Part shown: positions 10,197-20,935 of the stretch, piece after piece
Layout: each line of letters opens with the position of its first letter
Position numbering within the stretch: the first letter of the stretch is position 1
DNA from: Channallabes apus
Taxonomy: Eukaryota; Chordata; Actinopteri; Siluriformes; Clariidae
Direction: 5' to 3'
Assembly (NCBI GenBank): GCA_030522415.1
Contig: CM060107.1
Coordinates: 22,542,071 to 22,606,070 of the forward strand
Length of the DNA stretch: 64,000 nucleotides
Made by a program: the position numbers and the translations under genes
Notes under the pieces: model-generated
What the model saw: the letters and a program-made list of their open reading frames with translations, nothing else
The model's database searches: none
What the model was told of the DNA's origin: nothing

Positions 10197-10532
10197 GTAT
10201 GAGTTAGCATAACATGCTCAAGCCCACTTCAATAGTTGGTCTTGAGCAAAGTACAGTGAAACTGGAGACAGTTCTAATCATAAATGAAAGCCACCTGGAC
10301 ATAAACACGGAAGTGGACCGGTGTTGAACTTATTACTCTTGTGAAAGCTGGCTGTTGCGGGGTTGCATTCATGCCTAGAGTGAAAACACTATGTCCCCAT
10401 GTACTCTATGTTGTGAGACGGGGCCTCCATGGATTAGACTGGTTTGTCCAGCACATCCCACAGACGCTTGATTGGATTGAAGACACAAGTCAAATGTTTG
10501 TCATGGTCCTCAAACCATTCCTGAACAGTGTG

Positions 10533-10872
10533 TCAGAGAGCATTCTTTTGGTAAAAGACAACACTCCTATTAGGGAATTCCATTAACGTGAGGTTGCGTA
10601 CTTCGCCTGCAACAATGTTTATGTAGGTGGTATGTGTCAAAGTAACATCCACATGAAGGCCAGGACCCAAGGATTCCTGGGAGAATATTGTCCAAAGCAT
10701 CACACTGCCTCTGTCGGCCTGACTTTTTCCCATAGAGTAAAAGAAAATGTGATTCATCAGACCAGGCTGTGTTCTTCCGTTTCTCCATGGTCCAGTTCTG
10801 ATGCTCCTGTGCCCGTTGTAGTTGCATGTGAGTGAACATCATGGGCACTTTGACTTGTCCACAGCTATGCAA
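10533..10872 (-). pseudogene. Tc1 transposase middle part, frameshifted
   Basis: Two overlapping minus-strand frames share the catalytic core. One has QLQRAQEHQNWTMEKRKNTA and AWSDESHFLL (first Asp); the other has GSVMLW and FSQESLGPGLHVDVT. The switch of frame and the lost flanking codons make it inactive. It belongs to the element 8868-11300. Confidence 0.8.
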
Positions 10873-11997
10873 TCATATACACAGCAAACTGTGATGCACT
10901 GTTTGTTATGAGACCTTTCTGTTATAGCCAGAATGAACTCAGCGATTTGTGTGAATGGACCAGACAGGTCAGCCTTCAGTCCCCACACACATCAGTGAGA
11001 ATTGCACTCTGTCAGTAGTTCACCTGTTATTCTTCCTTGGAGCACTTTTGGTATGTAGTAACCAATGCATGCCAGGAACATCCCACAAGAGTGACCCAGT
11101 CTTCTAGCCATCACAATTTGGTTCTTGTCAGCTTTGCTTATATTCTTGCACTTGCCCATTTATCCTGCATCCAAGACATCAAGAACTGACTGGTCAGTTG
11201 CTGCCTGGCATATTCCACTTCTTGACAGGAGTCGCTCTAAACAAGAGAATCAGTGTTGATCACATATCAGTGGAACAGTGGAACATGTTTCAGAGTGGAC
11301 CTACAGTATTATTTACCCCATTCCAAGTGGGGTAACATTTTTACTCTTGCCTCTGTTTTCTTTCATTTTGTAACATGCCCCCAGGAATTTAAAGTTTTAA
11401 ATGTTTCTTTATTAGTCACAGAATACCCATAAACAACAAAATCCTTGACATTCCATAGTTGTAATCAAATTTGTGGACCCCACTATCTTCCTGTTTCTTA
11501 TAGCACCAGTAAAAGTTTCTAATGGAAGCTGTAAGTCATAGTGATGCTGTCAGATAGGGGTGTGTGGGGGAGGTGCTGAAGCGGAGGAGAGGTGCTGGAT
11601 GTCCTGTCTCTCTCCAAGCTTGAGACATACCAGCTGCACCTTGCACTTTGAGAGAGTGTACTTCAGACTTTGACTCATTTCTAATAGCATGTCTCATATC
11701 TATCTGTGTAACATGCAAACATTTTTTTTCTGGCATCAAATTGTAAACAAAGGAAGGCATGCATCACTATAAGAATTAAGATTACTTTGTTCTAGAGTTT
11801 AGCATCTCACCAGCAGCAGTGTATCCAAGACTGCATAAAAGTGTGCTTTATGAAAGTGGTGCAACATAACTGCTGGCCAGATGTGATAATTAAGCATAAG
11901 TGCATTCTGCATTAATGAGTTATGGCTCATTGGAGCATAATAGCATTTGTAACACTGCCATGTATCTGGGTTGTTTCTGGATTGCTTAATTCAATAG

Positions 11998-12235
11998 AGT
12001 TCAATTAAATGTTATTTATATAGTGCTTTTAACAATAGTCATTGTCTCAAAGCAGCTTCACAAAAATGAAATGAACATTTATGGAAGTGTTAATGTGTGA
12101 GAAAAATGCGTCTAGATAATAATGAGAGGGCAACAGTGGCAAGGAAAAACTCCCTGAGATGGCAATAGGAAGAAACCTTGAGAGAAACCAGACTCAACAG
12201 GGAATCAATCATCATTTCGCTGATAACAGATAGAA
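11998..12235. repeat. dispersed fish repeat, LINE-tail-like
   Basis: It contains TATTTATATAGTGCTTTTAA, CAAAGCAGCTTCACA and GGCAAGGAAAAACTCCCTGA, phrases that recur across teleost genomes as one repeat unit. The class is uncertain; it resembles 3' ends of non-LTR elements. No coding capacity. Confidence 0.6.
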
Positions 12236-12444
12236 ATTATATAACATCATGTGTTTTATGCAGCTGTAAGTTCAATATAACAGAAGATATTTAAATTAAC
12301 ATGAAGTCCAGGTTTTTTTTAAATTTCTTTCTACATTGTAAAGCAATGCTGAAGGCATCCAAAATCTATAAGGTTTAGTCTGTGCATTGGTCAGAACTTG
12401 CTCTTTCAATGATATTTTTAAGTTTCATAAATTAGAGGACCTGA

Positions 12445-12482
12445 AACCAGTCTCTATGTATGTATGTATGTATGTATGTACA
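12445..12482. repeat. ATGT tetranucleotide microsatellite
   Basis: Tandem TATG units (about 7), seen directly. Confidence 0.85.
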
Positions 12483-12594
12483 GTATGGACAGTTAATGAA
12501 ATTTTGGCAGTATTTAGGTATTTGCCTGAAGTTAAACCTCTTGCTAAAATTAAATTTTTAATTAATGGTTTAGCCATTATTCGTCACATATACA

Positions 12595-12770
12595 TTACTG
12601 CACAGGGAAATTCTTTATTCTTCGTATATCCCAGCTTCTTGTTAGTGGATTGGGGTCAGAGGGCAGGGTCAGCCATTATACAGTGTCCCTGGAATAGACA
12701 GGGTTAAGGGGCTTGCAATCTTCTGAACTGAAGTCAGACACCTTATCCATTAGGCCATGAGGCCTGCAAT
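12595..12770. repeat. dispersed fish repeat
   Basis: It contains TATCCCAGCTTCTTGTTAG, GGGTCAGAGGGCAGGGTCAG and GGGTTAAGGGGCTTGC, recurring together in fish genomes. The end (ATTAGGCCATGAGGCC) has a tRNA-like look. The class is unknown to me. Confidence 0.55.
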
Positions 12771-13235
12771 GTTGAGTACAAGAGAAGTTATGAGCCAGAT
12801 TATGTCCCAGCATCCAGCATTTTTAAAATGTAGTGCTTTTTCCCTTAAGGTGGGCATGGCTATATGTGTCACTCAACAGAGCCAATCAACGCGATAGTTT
12901 ACTGTGTATAGACAGAGTATGCGGAAGACACAGAAACAATGGTAATAGACCTGCCAGCAAAATCCTCAAGAAACAGAAACGAAAGCACCACACAGCCTGG
13001 CTTACTCCAAGAAATAAGACAAGTGGACTTTGAAAGCTGAACTTAAAAATATGAATGGACAGATCAATGTATGTTTATCATTCCTGCGGGAAGTTTAAAA
13101 CCAGTTTTCCAAATGTTCTGAAACTGGGCTTGAATAACAAGCAGCAATGTTAAGCGCCCCTATAAGATAAAACACGGGTCGTTAGAGCAAACATATCTGC
13201 AGCTGTCAGTGAGGGCATATAAAATACCCGAACTG

Positions 13236-13335
13236 GGAGCCCAGTGTTATGCGCCAAAATGCCCCCTTGGCATGGATTGCCCCTTTACATAATCGTTATA
13301 AAAATTTCTATTCTAACATAATTTTATCATGCAAA
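13236..13335. mobile_element. partial copy of the terminal repeat seen at 57787-59909
   Basis: CCCAGTGTTATGCGCC, AAAATGCCCCCTTGGCATGG and ATTCTAACATAATTT follow the same order as in both ends of the larger element at 57787-59909. Only one end is seen here. Confidence 0.55.
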
Positions 13336-13756
13336 ACTGTCTGGAAAGAATTTTATGAAACTTTTGCAGTGCTTATATATTTGCCTGAAGTTTAACCTGT
13401 AACATAAGTGAAATTAAAATGGCCTTCTTAAAGCGAAGAACAGTTATTTGCCGGATTTAATAATTTACTTTTAAATAATCTACTAATAAGAAACCTGCTC
13501 AATGTAAACAAACACCTGCACTAACTGACTCTTCATCAGCCTATCAATGATGAGTATGTATGCTAGTATGCAATGCGCTACTTGCACACCTACTTCCGCG
13601 TTCTTTTCAATAGAGTTCCGGTTTAGCAATGGCTATGTTCTACACTCACTGTCTCAAGGATCTCCCACGGATTAACAGTTACTGACGTGCATCGTATTTG
13701 CAAAACAACTATATTATATAAGAATATATATATTATTATATATTGTATAAGAACAT

Positions 13757-13905
13757 ATTAAAGTCAAAGTCAGCTTTATTGTCAATTCTGCCACATGTAC
13801 AGGACATACAGAGAATTGAAATTGAGTTACTCTCAGACCTTTGGTGAATAACAGATAACATTAAATACATAAAGTAGAATTTTAAAAATACAAAGAAAAA
13901 TATCA
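13757..13905. repeat. dispersed fish repeat with AAAGTCAGCTTTATTGTCAA
   Basis: AAGTCAGCTTTATTGTCAAT and CCACATGTACAGGACATACA are a unit I know as a high-copy teleost repeat, probably a non-LTR tail. A related unit (TTTTATTTGTCACTTACACA) is at 18248-18400. Confidence 0.55.
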
Positions 13906-14118
13906 ATAAATACAATTATACATATAATATAAAAAAAACAAATACAATATACAAGTAAGGGCACATGGCAGAGAGTGCGAACCAGACAGAGTAGTGTAAA
14001 TGAAGACATACTGTATAGTTTAAACAGAGCTTGTAAGTATGATAAATTGATAGAGAGCAGCCCTGTAACAGACTCATAAGAGTCTTATGAGGTAGACTAA
14101 GAGTAGTATACTGTATAT

Positions 14119-14880
14119 TAGGGCTGTGCAATTAATTGAATTTCGATTTCGATTCCGATTTCGGGTCTCAACGATCACAAAAATGGTGTAATCGAAAAAA
14201 AACGATTATTCACTTTTTTAAAAAGTTATTTTGACCTGCGTTCTGACGCTAGCGCATCCGCACTTTCGCCCTTCCGGAAGCCCGAACTCTCTCACTCTAT
14301 ACCCGGGGTACTCAATAGGCGGACTCCGGTCCGCATCCGGACCCAAATACGATTCTAGTGAAGGTTGCGCGCACCCCAGCGGCGCATGATCTGCACGCGC
14401 GCACCTTCTACTGTACCATCGCGAGGTAGAAGCAATTCTGTTGTTTGGGAACAGTTTGGATTCGAAAGAAGCGGACGTGGATCAAAAACATATTAGGTGC
14501 AAGATTTGCTACGGGGTTGTGTCTATCCAGCTCAAAAAGGCACAAAAAAAATAGCAGATGCCGTTGCATACTTTTTAGCCAAAGACAGGTGCCCTATTAG
14601 CACGGTTGAGAACGAAGGATTCAGGAAAATGATAAATACTCTGGACAAGCTTTATGCTTTGCCATCTCGACACCATTTCACGAGAGTTGCTCTGCCTGCT
14701 TTATTTGAAAAATTCCGTTCAGAAGTGGCTAATGAAGTATTAAAAGCAGAGTACTTCGCCACCACAACAGTAGAAATGTAGAATGTTGTAAAATGTTGTT
14801 TTGAATTTTTCAGTTTGTTAAGGCACATACGTGAGCAAATTTATTTTGGACTAATTTATTTATTATTTTATTTAATATTT
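14119..14880 (+). mobile_element. hAT element relic, left end and transposase start only
   Basis: The left end is TAGGGCTGTGCAATTAATTG followed by a TCGATTTCGATTCCG tract, a common fish hAT terminus. A transposase start is readable at 14480-14781. No matching right end was found, so the copy is truncated in the AT-rich stretch around 14780-14880. Confidence 0.65.
14480..14781 (+). pseudogene. hAT/ZBED-type transposase N-terminal part
   Basis: Upstream in one frame: VDQKHIRCKICYGVV, half of a BED finger (Cys-x2-Cys). After a frameshift, IADAVAYFLAKDRCPISTVE then NEGFRKMINTLDKLYALPSR and HHFTRVALPALFEK are the classic start of hAT transposases. It stops at TAG 14779-14781, before the RNase H-like catalytic core. 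Dead copy. Confidence 0.75.
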
Positions 14881-14892
14881 ATATTTTATTTA

Positions 14893-14925
14893 TTGGGCAG
14901 CGCGGTGGTGTAGTGGTATGCCAGG
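14893..14925 (+). mobile_element. SINE head fragment
   Basis: GGGCAGCGCGGTGGTGTAGT matches the tRNA-like head of the main SINE with its A-box. The sequence after it does not match, although GGTTCGAGGG occurs near 14990. Confidence 0.55.
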
Positions 14926-15591
14926 TCTAATAATGAAAGCTCAGGAATGCTACAGTAATCATGATCCATCGTTACATCCATGGGTACGGGTTCGAGGGAT
15001 ACCACCTCAGCAGGCCTCTCTCTCCTCTCCCACACACTGGACCGCGATGCTTTAACGGCGTAATCATTCCAGGCAAAAAGCACTGGCACAGTGGCTGGCG
15101 CCAGACACTAACTTTTTTCGTGCCTCTGGTGTTTGCGGTTCAATAATCTATTCACTGCTAAAATGTTTAGTGCAAACCTTAGAATTACTGGTAGAACAAA
15201 AATCGTCTCTGCGTATGTTCACAAACCACCGTTTTCTAAAGGAAAACTGTGAAAACTTAAAGTTCCGTTGAACTTCGCAGAAGATGTATACAGCGGAACA
15301 CAACAGTGTACGTTGTATAGCTTCTGCTGTCTCCGAAATCTATAAATACACATTTTTCTGAACATTTCCTCCAAACTCCAAAACAATGGCCGACAAACCG
15401 GAACTCAGCAAGCCCTATTACTTCAAAGCGGAAGTATGTAACGAGTCTGCGTGCAAGTAGCGTATAACCTCCTTTGAACAGTTGATATTGAGATGTGTCT
15501 GCTGCTTATGCTCTGGCAACAGCAGTTATTCCAGTATTATTCTTGAATGTAGAAAATAAATACAAACTTATGTCCAAACTTTTGACTGGTG

Positions 15592-16140
15592 TGTCTAAAC
15601 TTTTGACTGGTTGTACACACCAGACATTGGAATTATGACAGAACACATATGGTAGCCATCTTTTGCATTCAAATTATTACAGATCAAATAAGTAGCCACC
15701 TTTGATGACAGTCTTGCACACTTTTTGCATTTGGAATGTTTTAAAGGAGTTCCCAGAGTTGTTGAGTACTTGTTGGCTGCTTATCCTTCAGTCTCCTGTC
15801 CAACTCATCCAAAACCATTACAATTGTGGAAGCCAGTGCATTCTGATACAGCGTTCCATCACTTCCTTTTTGGACAAATAGCTCTTGCATAACCTTCAGG
15901 TGTGTTTAGGGTCATTGTCCTGTTGGAAAACTGACCAGAAACATAAGAGCACAGGACACTTTTATACTGATCTATTGTCCATTCCTTGTGGTTCTTGGCT
16001 CTAGCAAGTATCTTCTGGTTGTTGTTTTTTTAAATTACTTGCAGCTATTTGACCATGAAGGCCTTACTTATGCAGTCTTCTATGAACAATGGATGTTGAA
16101 ATATGTTTGCCGCTTGAATGCCAAGGAGCATTTATGTGAG
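15592..16140 (-). mobile_element. Tc1-type transposon, decayed
   Basis: The left terminus GTCTAAACTTTTGACTGG is doubled at 15592-15610. Further in, TAGCCACCTTTGATGACAG and GGTGTGTTTAGGGTCATTGT are specific to Tc1 genes read on the minus strand (the latter spans the NDP motif area). No open frame remains. Same family as 90-408 and 22950-23185. Confidence 0.75.
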
Positions 16141-16151
16141 ATAAAATCTGA

Positions 16152-16317
16152 GGGGGACAGCATGGTGGCGTAATGGTTAGCACTGTGGCCTCATACCTCA
16201 ATGGTTGAGGGTTTGATTCCACCTTCATGTCTGTCTGTGTGTTTGCATGGGCTCCCTGTGTTTGGTGGATTTCCTACCTTGGGGTACCCCCCAAAGTCAT
16301 GCAGTTTAGGCTAATTG
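16152..16317 (+). mobile_element. tRNA-headed SINE, 5' two-thirds
   Basis: A-box region ATGGTGGCGTAATGGTTAGC, B-box-like GGGTTTGATTCC, then TTTGGTGGATTTCCT and GTTTAGGCTAATTGG. It stops where the hAT at 16319 begins. Confidence 0.8.
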
Positions 16318-16542
16318 GTAGTGGTTCAACGGATCACATCACGGTTTTTGAGTCACGGATCTGATCTTTTTTCGGATCAGCAAAAAAGCGAGAAACTTTT
16401 GGTTTTAACAAAAATAAAATGAAGAAATAACTGTCCAAATAAATAAAATAAAATAAATTTAATATTCAATGCTCAGTTGTTAAAGTGCAGCATGTAAAAA
16501 AACTGAGACATGAAAACAGACCAGATATCATAATGAGAATTA

Positions 16543-16725
16543 TTATTTTTTCAAGATGAGGATGTCTACATTCTCTGGGCAGAGAGTAGACCTCTTAGCA
16601 GTCACTATGTCACTTGCAGTGGAGACCAGCCTCTCACTAGGAACTGAAGTGGCAGGCATAGCAAGGTGGAGTCTTGCCATCTTTGCAATGTGAGTGTATT
16701 TACACTGGCATGCTAAATTTTTCAC
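16543..16725 (-). pseudogene. hAT transposase C-terminal dimerisation region
   Basis: PATSVPSERLVSTASDIVTA followed by KRSTLCPENVDILILKK is the conserved hATC dimerisation segment, which hAT transposases need for activity. It is about 60 codons with no catalytic core upstream. Confidence 0.85.
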
Positions 16726-16929
16726 ATGTGCAAAGCAGGATATCTATGAACCCAGTCCAGCTTCTGTCACTGCATTTATTTGGTTTCTGACATTATCTGT
16801 GGTGACTGGGATATCCATTGTGTCTCTTTAACTTCTTCTCTGCTACCGCTTCTACTAGTACCAGCACTAGATTTGTGCTTGTGTGACTCTCGTAGAGGGG
16901 GCATGTCTGTAGTGCTGGACTTCGCATCT

Positions 16930-17074
16930 CTAACTCCGGTGTGATGTAGTGAGCAATCATTGTTATGTAGCATGGCCTCATGTCTACTGCGATAGATTTG
17001 GTAATCGCTTTAGCCGCCCTAATTGTGGTGCTCATTCTTCTTAAATGCAGCAGTGAGCAGCTGAGTGACGTCAC
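16930..17074 (-). pseudogene. hAT transposase N-terminal scrap
   Basis: RAAKAITKSIAVDMRPC resembles the conserved start of the hAT transposase domain that usually reads AKDMRPYSVVE. It lies upstream of 16543-16725 in the same element; several hundred codons between them are missing. Confidence 0.55.
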
Positions 17075-17393
17075 TTCAGATGCGTGGCCATGCTCGATGT
17101 ATTGCCGCTTTCATACAGCTTTCTCGTACCACAGTGCCTAAACACTGTAACTTTTTTTGTCCACCAACCTTCTTCTGTCATCATTATATTTTATGGAGAA
17201 GGTAGCAAAAAAGTAGATTTGAATGATGTGGGAGGCTTTTTAGCCTTTTAGTTTTTTTGCTCTGTTTAAATCATTACATAAAAAGCAATATCGGCAGAAT
17301 CACTCTGCGATCTTTAAAAAACTAGAAATTAATCCGCGGGTTGCACTCTTACTAATTCTCATTCTGAAATTGCCCATATTTTGTATGTTTGTA

Positions 17394-18146
17394 CAGTGGG
17401 GCTAAAAAGGTATTTAGTCAGCCACCAATTGTGCAAGTTCTCCCACTTTAAAAGATGAGAGAGGCCTGTAATTTTCATCACAGGTATACCTCAACTATGA
17501 ACGATTGTAGGATTTTTAAAGAATTTACTTACAAATTATGGTAGAAAATAAGTATTTGGTCAATATCGCTCAATCTCAATACCTTTGAGTTTTCTGTAAG
17601 TCTTCACAAGGTTTTCACACATTGTTGTTGATTTCTTGGCCCATTCCTCCATGCAGATCTCCTCTAGAGCAGTGATGTTTTGGGGCTGTCGCTGGGCAAC
17701 ATGGACTTTCAACTCCCTCCAAAGATTTTCTATGGGGTTGAGATCTGGAGACTGGCTAGGCCACTCCAGGACCTTGAAATGCTTCTTACGAAGCCACTCC
17801 TTTGTTGCCCGGGCGGTGTGTTTGGGATCATCGTCATGCTGAAAGACCCAGTCACATTTCATCTTCAATTTCCTTGCTGATGGGAGGAGGTTTTCACCTC
17901 ACGATACATGGCCCCATTCATTCTTTCCTTTACACGGATGAGTCAACCTGGTTCCTTTGCAGAAAAACAGCCCCAAAGCATGAAGTTTCCACCCCCATGC
18001 TTCTCAGTGGGTATGGTGTTCTTTGTATGCAACTCAGCATTCTTTCTCCTCCAGACATGTCAAGTTGAGTTTTTACCAAAAAGTTCTATTTTAAGTGGGA
18101 GAACTTGCATAATTGGTGACTGACTAAATACTTTTTTGCCCCACTG
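17394..18146 (-). mobile_element. Tc1-type transposon with both ends, internally deleted
   Basis: TA|CAGTGGGGCTAAAAAGGTAT on the left and ...ACTTTTTTGCCCCACTG|TA on the right are inverted ends of about 60 bp at a TA target. The length is 753 bp, against about 1.6 kb for an intact Tc1. It carries the catalytic end of the transposase on the minus strand (17560-17868). Confidence 0.9.
17560..17868 (-). pseudogene. Tc1 transposase C-terminal fragment
   Basis: A 102-codon open fragment: [19 protein letters not shown] (second Asp) and [20 protein letters not shown] (Glu), ending [14 protein letters not shown]. The spacing from Asp to Glu fits DD34E. The DNA-binding domain and first Asp are absent. 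Confidence 0.85.
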
Positions 18147-18148
18147 TA

Positions 18149-18262
18149 TATGTGTGTCCTATGATGGATTGGCACCCTGTCCTGGATGTACCCTGCCTTG
18201 TGCCCAAAGTCTCCTGGGATAGGCTCCTGGCCCCGCAACATACAGGCAATGAATGAATGCAG
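18149..18262 (+). mobile_element. SINE 3' tail fragment
   Basis: ATGGATTGGCACCCTGTCC, AAGTCTCCTGGGATAGGCTC and the AATGAATGAATG end match the tail of the main SINE (63310-63445). The head is missing. Confidence 0.75.
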
Positions 18263-18400
18263 GATTCAGATTCAAATTCTAATTTTATTTGTCACTTACA
18301 CAGTCATACACAGTACGATATGCAGTGAAATGCTTACACGACCGCCAGTGACCTTAAAAAGAGAATTAAATCTTATAGTAAGAAATAAATATGAATAAAA
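18248..18400. repeat. dispersed fish repeat with TTTTATTTGTCACTTACACA
   Basis: CAGTACGATATGCAGTGAAA and TGCTTACACGACC follow; a common teleost repeat end. It is followed by AT-rich tandem-like AAATAGAAATAAAA units up to about 18510. Confidence 0.55.
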
Positions 18401-18703
18401 GAAATACGATAGGAAAATTAAAACTTAACTAGAATAAAAATAGAAATAAAAATAGAAGTATTCTGTACATAAAATAGAAATAAAAATAGAAATATACTGT
18501 ACAATAGAAATTTTCTTTTTTAAATTGAATTCCCACACATAGTGTTTTTTCTCAAGCTACTGCTCCCTTATCTGTTTATTCTGCTACTGTATACAGTCAC
18601 AGAAATAACCTAAAACAACCATAAAAACACATGATCTTGTGAATTATTTGCGCTATTTCTTTGCCTGTGTGACCTTTAATTGTATTCATTTATTTATTTA
18701 TTA

Positions 18704-19118
18704 CAGTGGAACCTTGGATTACGAACATAAATCGTTAAATTTTGCCATAGGAAATAATGCAACCTCAAATTATTCGTTCCAAAGTTAAAAAAAATAAAAT
18801 CCAGACAGATAAGTGTTTCCATTTATGTGCGCAGGCGCTGTGTGTGCGTGTGTGTGTATGTAATGTGCGTGCACTCACACACACACATAAACGGAGAGAC
18901 TGTTTTACCAGAAAAATTAGCAAGGAACATTGCTAATCACACTCGTGATTCGTGTAACGAAATCACTGCTGTAAAGTAAAAAAAAAAAAAAAACCAAATG
19001 AACCTGCACTTTACCTTTGAAAAGAATCGCGACAGAGCAGAGTCGAAGGCAGAGAGTGTGTGTCTGTATGTGTGTGAAGCCGAGAGGAGGAGGGGGTTGG
19101 GGGGGGACTGTAAAGGCG

Positions 19119-19156
<38 letters not shown>

Positions 19157-19549
19157 GGTGTGAGTGAAGGATAACGGTGTCAAATTACGCGCACACACAC
19201 GCACACGCACGCACACACACAACCTCTCTCACCTTTACAACCCTCCTCCCACCCCCTCCTCCTCTCGGCTTCACACACACATACACACGCACACTCTCTG
19301 ACTTACACAGAAACTCTGCTCTGTCGTGATTCTTTTCTAAGGTAAAGTGAGGGAGAGAAAAAAAATTTACCGTTGGCTCAGTTATGATCACCTGACGCTC
19401 GGCGTCAAAACAAGAAGCACATGCGTGATACATGATACTCGGTGCTCGTAAACCAAGACAATGCTCGTTTTTCAAGTCAAAATTCATCAAAAATCTTTGC
19501 TCGGCTGAACACTCGCAAACCGTGTTACTCGCAATCCGAGGTTCCACTG
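18704..19549. mobile_element. foldback DNA element with GT-rich centre, TA target
   Basis: TA|CAGTGGAACCTTGGATTACG on the left and CGCAATCCGAGGTTCCACTG|TA on the right. Inner arms also pair: ACTTTACCTTTGAAAAGAAT with GACAGAGCAGAGT on the left, and their complement around 19315-19350. A CT-rich right block (19230-19270) complements the GAGGAGGAGGGGG block at about 19082. The centre is a GT microsatellite (about 19121-19155) facing CA units at 19190-19220. No transposase; ends and TA target suggest mariner-type mobilisation. Confidence 0.8.
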
Positions 19550-19551
19550 TA

Positions 19552-20104
19552 TTTTGTTTCTCAGTCATATTTGTGTATTTGTTTAAACTGAAATAAAATT
19601 CAATTCATCATATTACCTAGGTCTTAAAAAAATGGTATGTCACGCTATACTGCACAATCCTGACTCCATATGTTTATTTATTAAAACATAGTAATGTAAC
19701 AAATGGCTAAAAATGCTCTTATGTTCTTACAATCACTTTTGTAGACCAAAGAGTGTATTATTATTTTTTTACTTTGTATTACTCTTAACATAAAGGTAGA
19801 TAGGGTTTGCAGGTTGGATCTCTGAAATGTGAAATTAATAGAAATATCAAATAAATAAAAATATTCTGTAAAATATCATATATATTTGTTTATTTGTTGT
19901 ACCTAGTAGACAGCTATTGATATATAGTATATATCATCCTGTGGGAAACATGTAATGAAACTGTTGGTCATTCTAATAAGCTTTCCTCTGCAGCAGAGGT
20001 AGCTCTTGGTCTTCCTTAGCTGGGACAGTCCTCACGAGAGAAAGTTTCATCATAATGTTTGATGGTTTTGGTGACTGCACTTTACAATACTGTTCTTGCA
20101 AAGA
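19552..20104. other. AT-rich spacer, nothing recognised
   Basis: No open frame, no inverted ends, no recognised repeat. Confidence 0.5.
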
Positions 20105-20935
20105 AATATTGAATATTAATTAAGTGAGCAAAAGTAAGTACCCCCTTACTGCGTCCACATGATTTAAACTAGGGTAAGTTGCAGCCAGATGTTGCTAATG
20201 ATCAGTTGTTGATTACTTGATAATCAGCAGATGTGCAGAAGTTTTGACAGTTTGCTGGTCTGGAGCATTCAGGTGTGTGTTAACACAGTGCCAAGAGGGA
20301 AAGACATAAGCAATGATCTTAGAGAAGCAACTGTTGCTGCACATCAGCAAGACTCAAATGAATACAAAAAACCCCAAGAGCTACATATCAGATCATATAG
20401 GCCTCACTGAGCATGGTAAATGTTAAATTTAACAAACAAGTTGGCAGCACAATTAGAAGAAGACTGAACAAGTATGGTTTGTTTGAAAAGGTTGCCAAGA
20501 GAAACCAGTTCTGTTTAAAATCACTTCTGATTAAGGTTTGCAAAACTGCATCTGAGCAAACCACAAGACTTCTGGAACAATGTCACAATGGACAAATGAG
20601 ACCAAAGCATTTTAGCGGAAACACCTCGTACCCACTCTCAACTAGTACAGTGGTGGAGGTCGATGATTTGGGCTGGTTTTACAGCTGGGCAGTTTGCATT
20701 CAATAAGTCAACCATGAACTCCTCTGTTCACCAGAGAGTCTTAGAGGCAAATGTGAGGCCATGTGTTTGACAGCTGAAGCTTGGTTGAAATTGGTTTATG
20801 CAACAGGATGATGATCTAAAGCTTCCAGTAACTTTAAATCAGAATGAAAAAAAAAAAAATCTGAAAAAAATCAAGGTTTTGGAATGGCCTGCTCAACGTC
20901 CAGACCATAAACTGATTTTTTTGTTTTGTTTTAAC
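20105..20935 (+). mobile_element. Tc1-type transposon, decayed
   Basis: Transposase phrases in order on the + strand: ATCTTAGAGAAGCAACTGTT (start), GGTTTGTTTGAAAAGGTTGC, ACAATGTCACAATGGACAAA (near the first Asp), TACAGTGGTGGAGGTCGATG, ATGCAACAGGATGATGATCT (second Asp), GGTTTTGGAATGGCCTGCTC (before the Glu). Several frameshifts and stops. The end AAGTAAGTACCCCC near 20131 resembles a known Tc1 terminus. Confidence 0.7.

Larger units (their letters stand above)
9005..10410. mobile_element. insert of unknown DNA-transposon type inside the Tc1
   Basis: It interrupts the Tc1 after CTTTAA and ends before TTGTGAGACGGGGCC. The left edge AAGGTGCGTTTACACTAG and the inner ATGTGAACGCACC are phrases shared with other non-autonomous fish elements. 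Its right part (10205-10410) includes AACTTATTACTCTTGTGAAA. No clean inverted repeat or target duplication was found, so the class is open. It carries the hAT at 9105-10196. Confidence 0.45.
8868..11300 (-). mobile_element. Tc1-type transposon split by later insertions
   Basis: The left end TATACTGGTTTGCCATAACA resembles the fish Tc1 terminus TACACTGATCAGCCATAACA. The left part (8868-9004) and right part (10411-11300) are collinear with one family, whose other copies are at 33281-34345, 56396-56955 and 60360-60815. The right part holds transposase relics on the minus strand and sequence specific to the gene's start (TCTAGCCATCACAATTTG at 11103). Inserted DNA occupies 9005-10410. Confidence 0.8.
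13575..15462. mobile_element. unnamed element with imperfect ~80-bp inverted ends
   Basis: The left end has GCGCTACTTGCAC, then TACTTCCGCG, then AGAGTTCCGGTTTAGCAATG. The right end carries the complement of these in reverse order: ATGGCCGACAAACCGGAACT, AAGCGGAAGTATG, GTGCAAGTAGCG (15451-15462). Between them lie a hAT relic, a SINE-like head and a dispersed repeat, so the true core is short. No target duplication was resolved and no transposase is specific to it. Confidence 0.5.
16319..17105 (-). mobile_element. hAT element relic with internal deletion
   Basis: It starts TAGTGGTTCAACGGATCACA. On the minus strand the start (16930-17074) and the very end (16543-16725) of a hAT transposase are both present with the middle lost. 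I could not confirm the right terminus or a target duplication. Confidence 0.65.

Noticed and set aside
14893..15010. Possible tRNA gene (TGGTGTAGTGG with GGTTCGAGGG downstream)
   Set aside because: The spacing between the boxes is too long and no cloverleaf arms pair; it is better read as a SINE head fragment.
18917..19568. Minus-strand frames of 101 and 127 codons
   Set aside because: They read through GT/CA repeats and the foldback arms; the low-complexity peptide (runs of THTHTH, VCVRVR) is not a gene.
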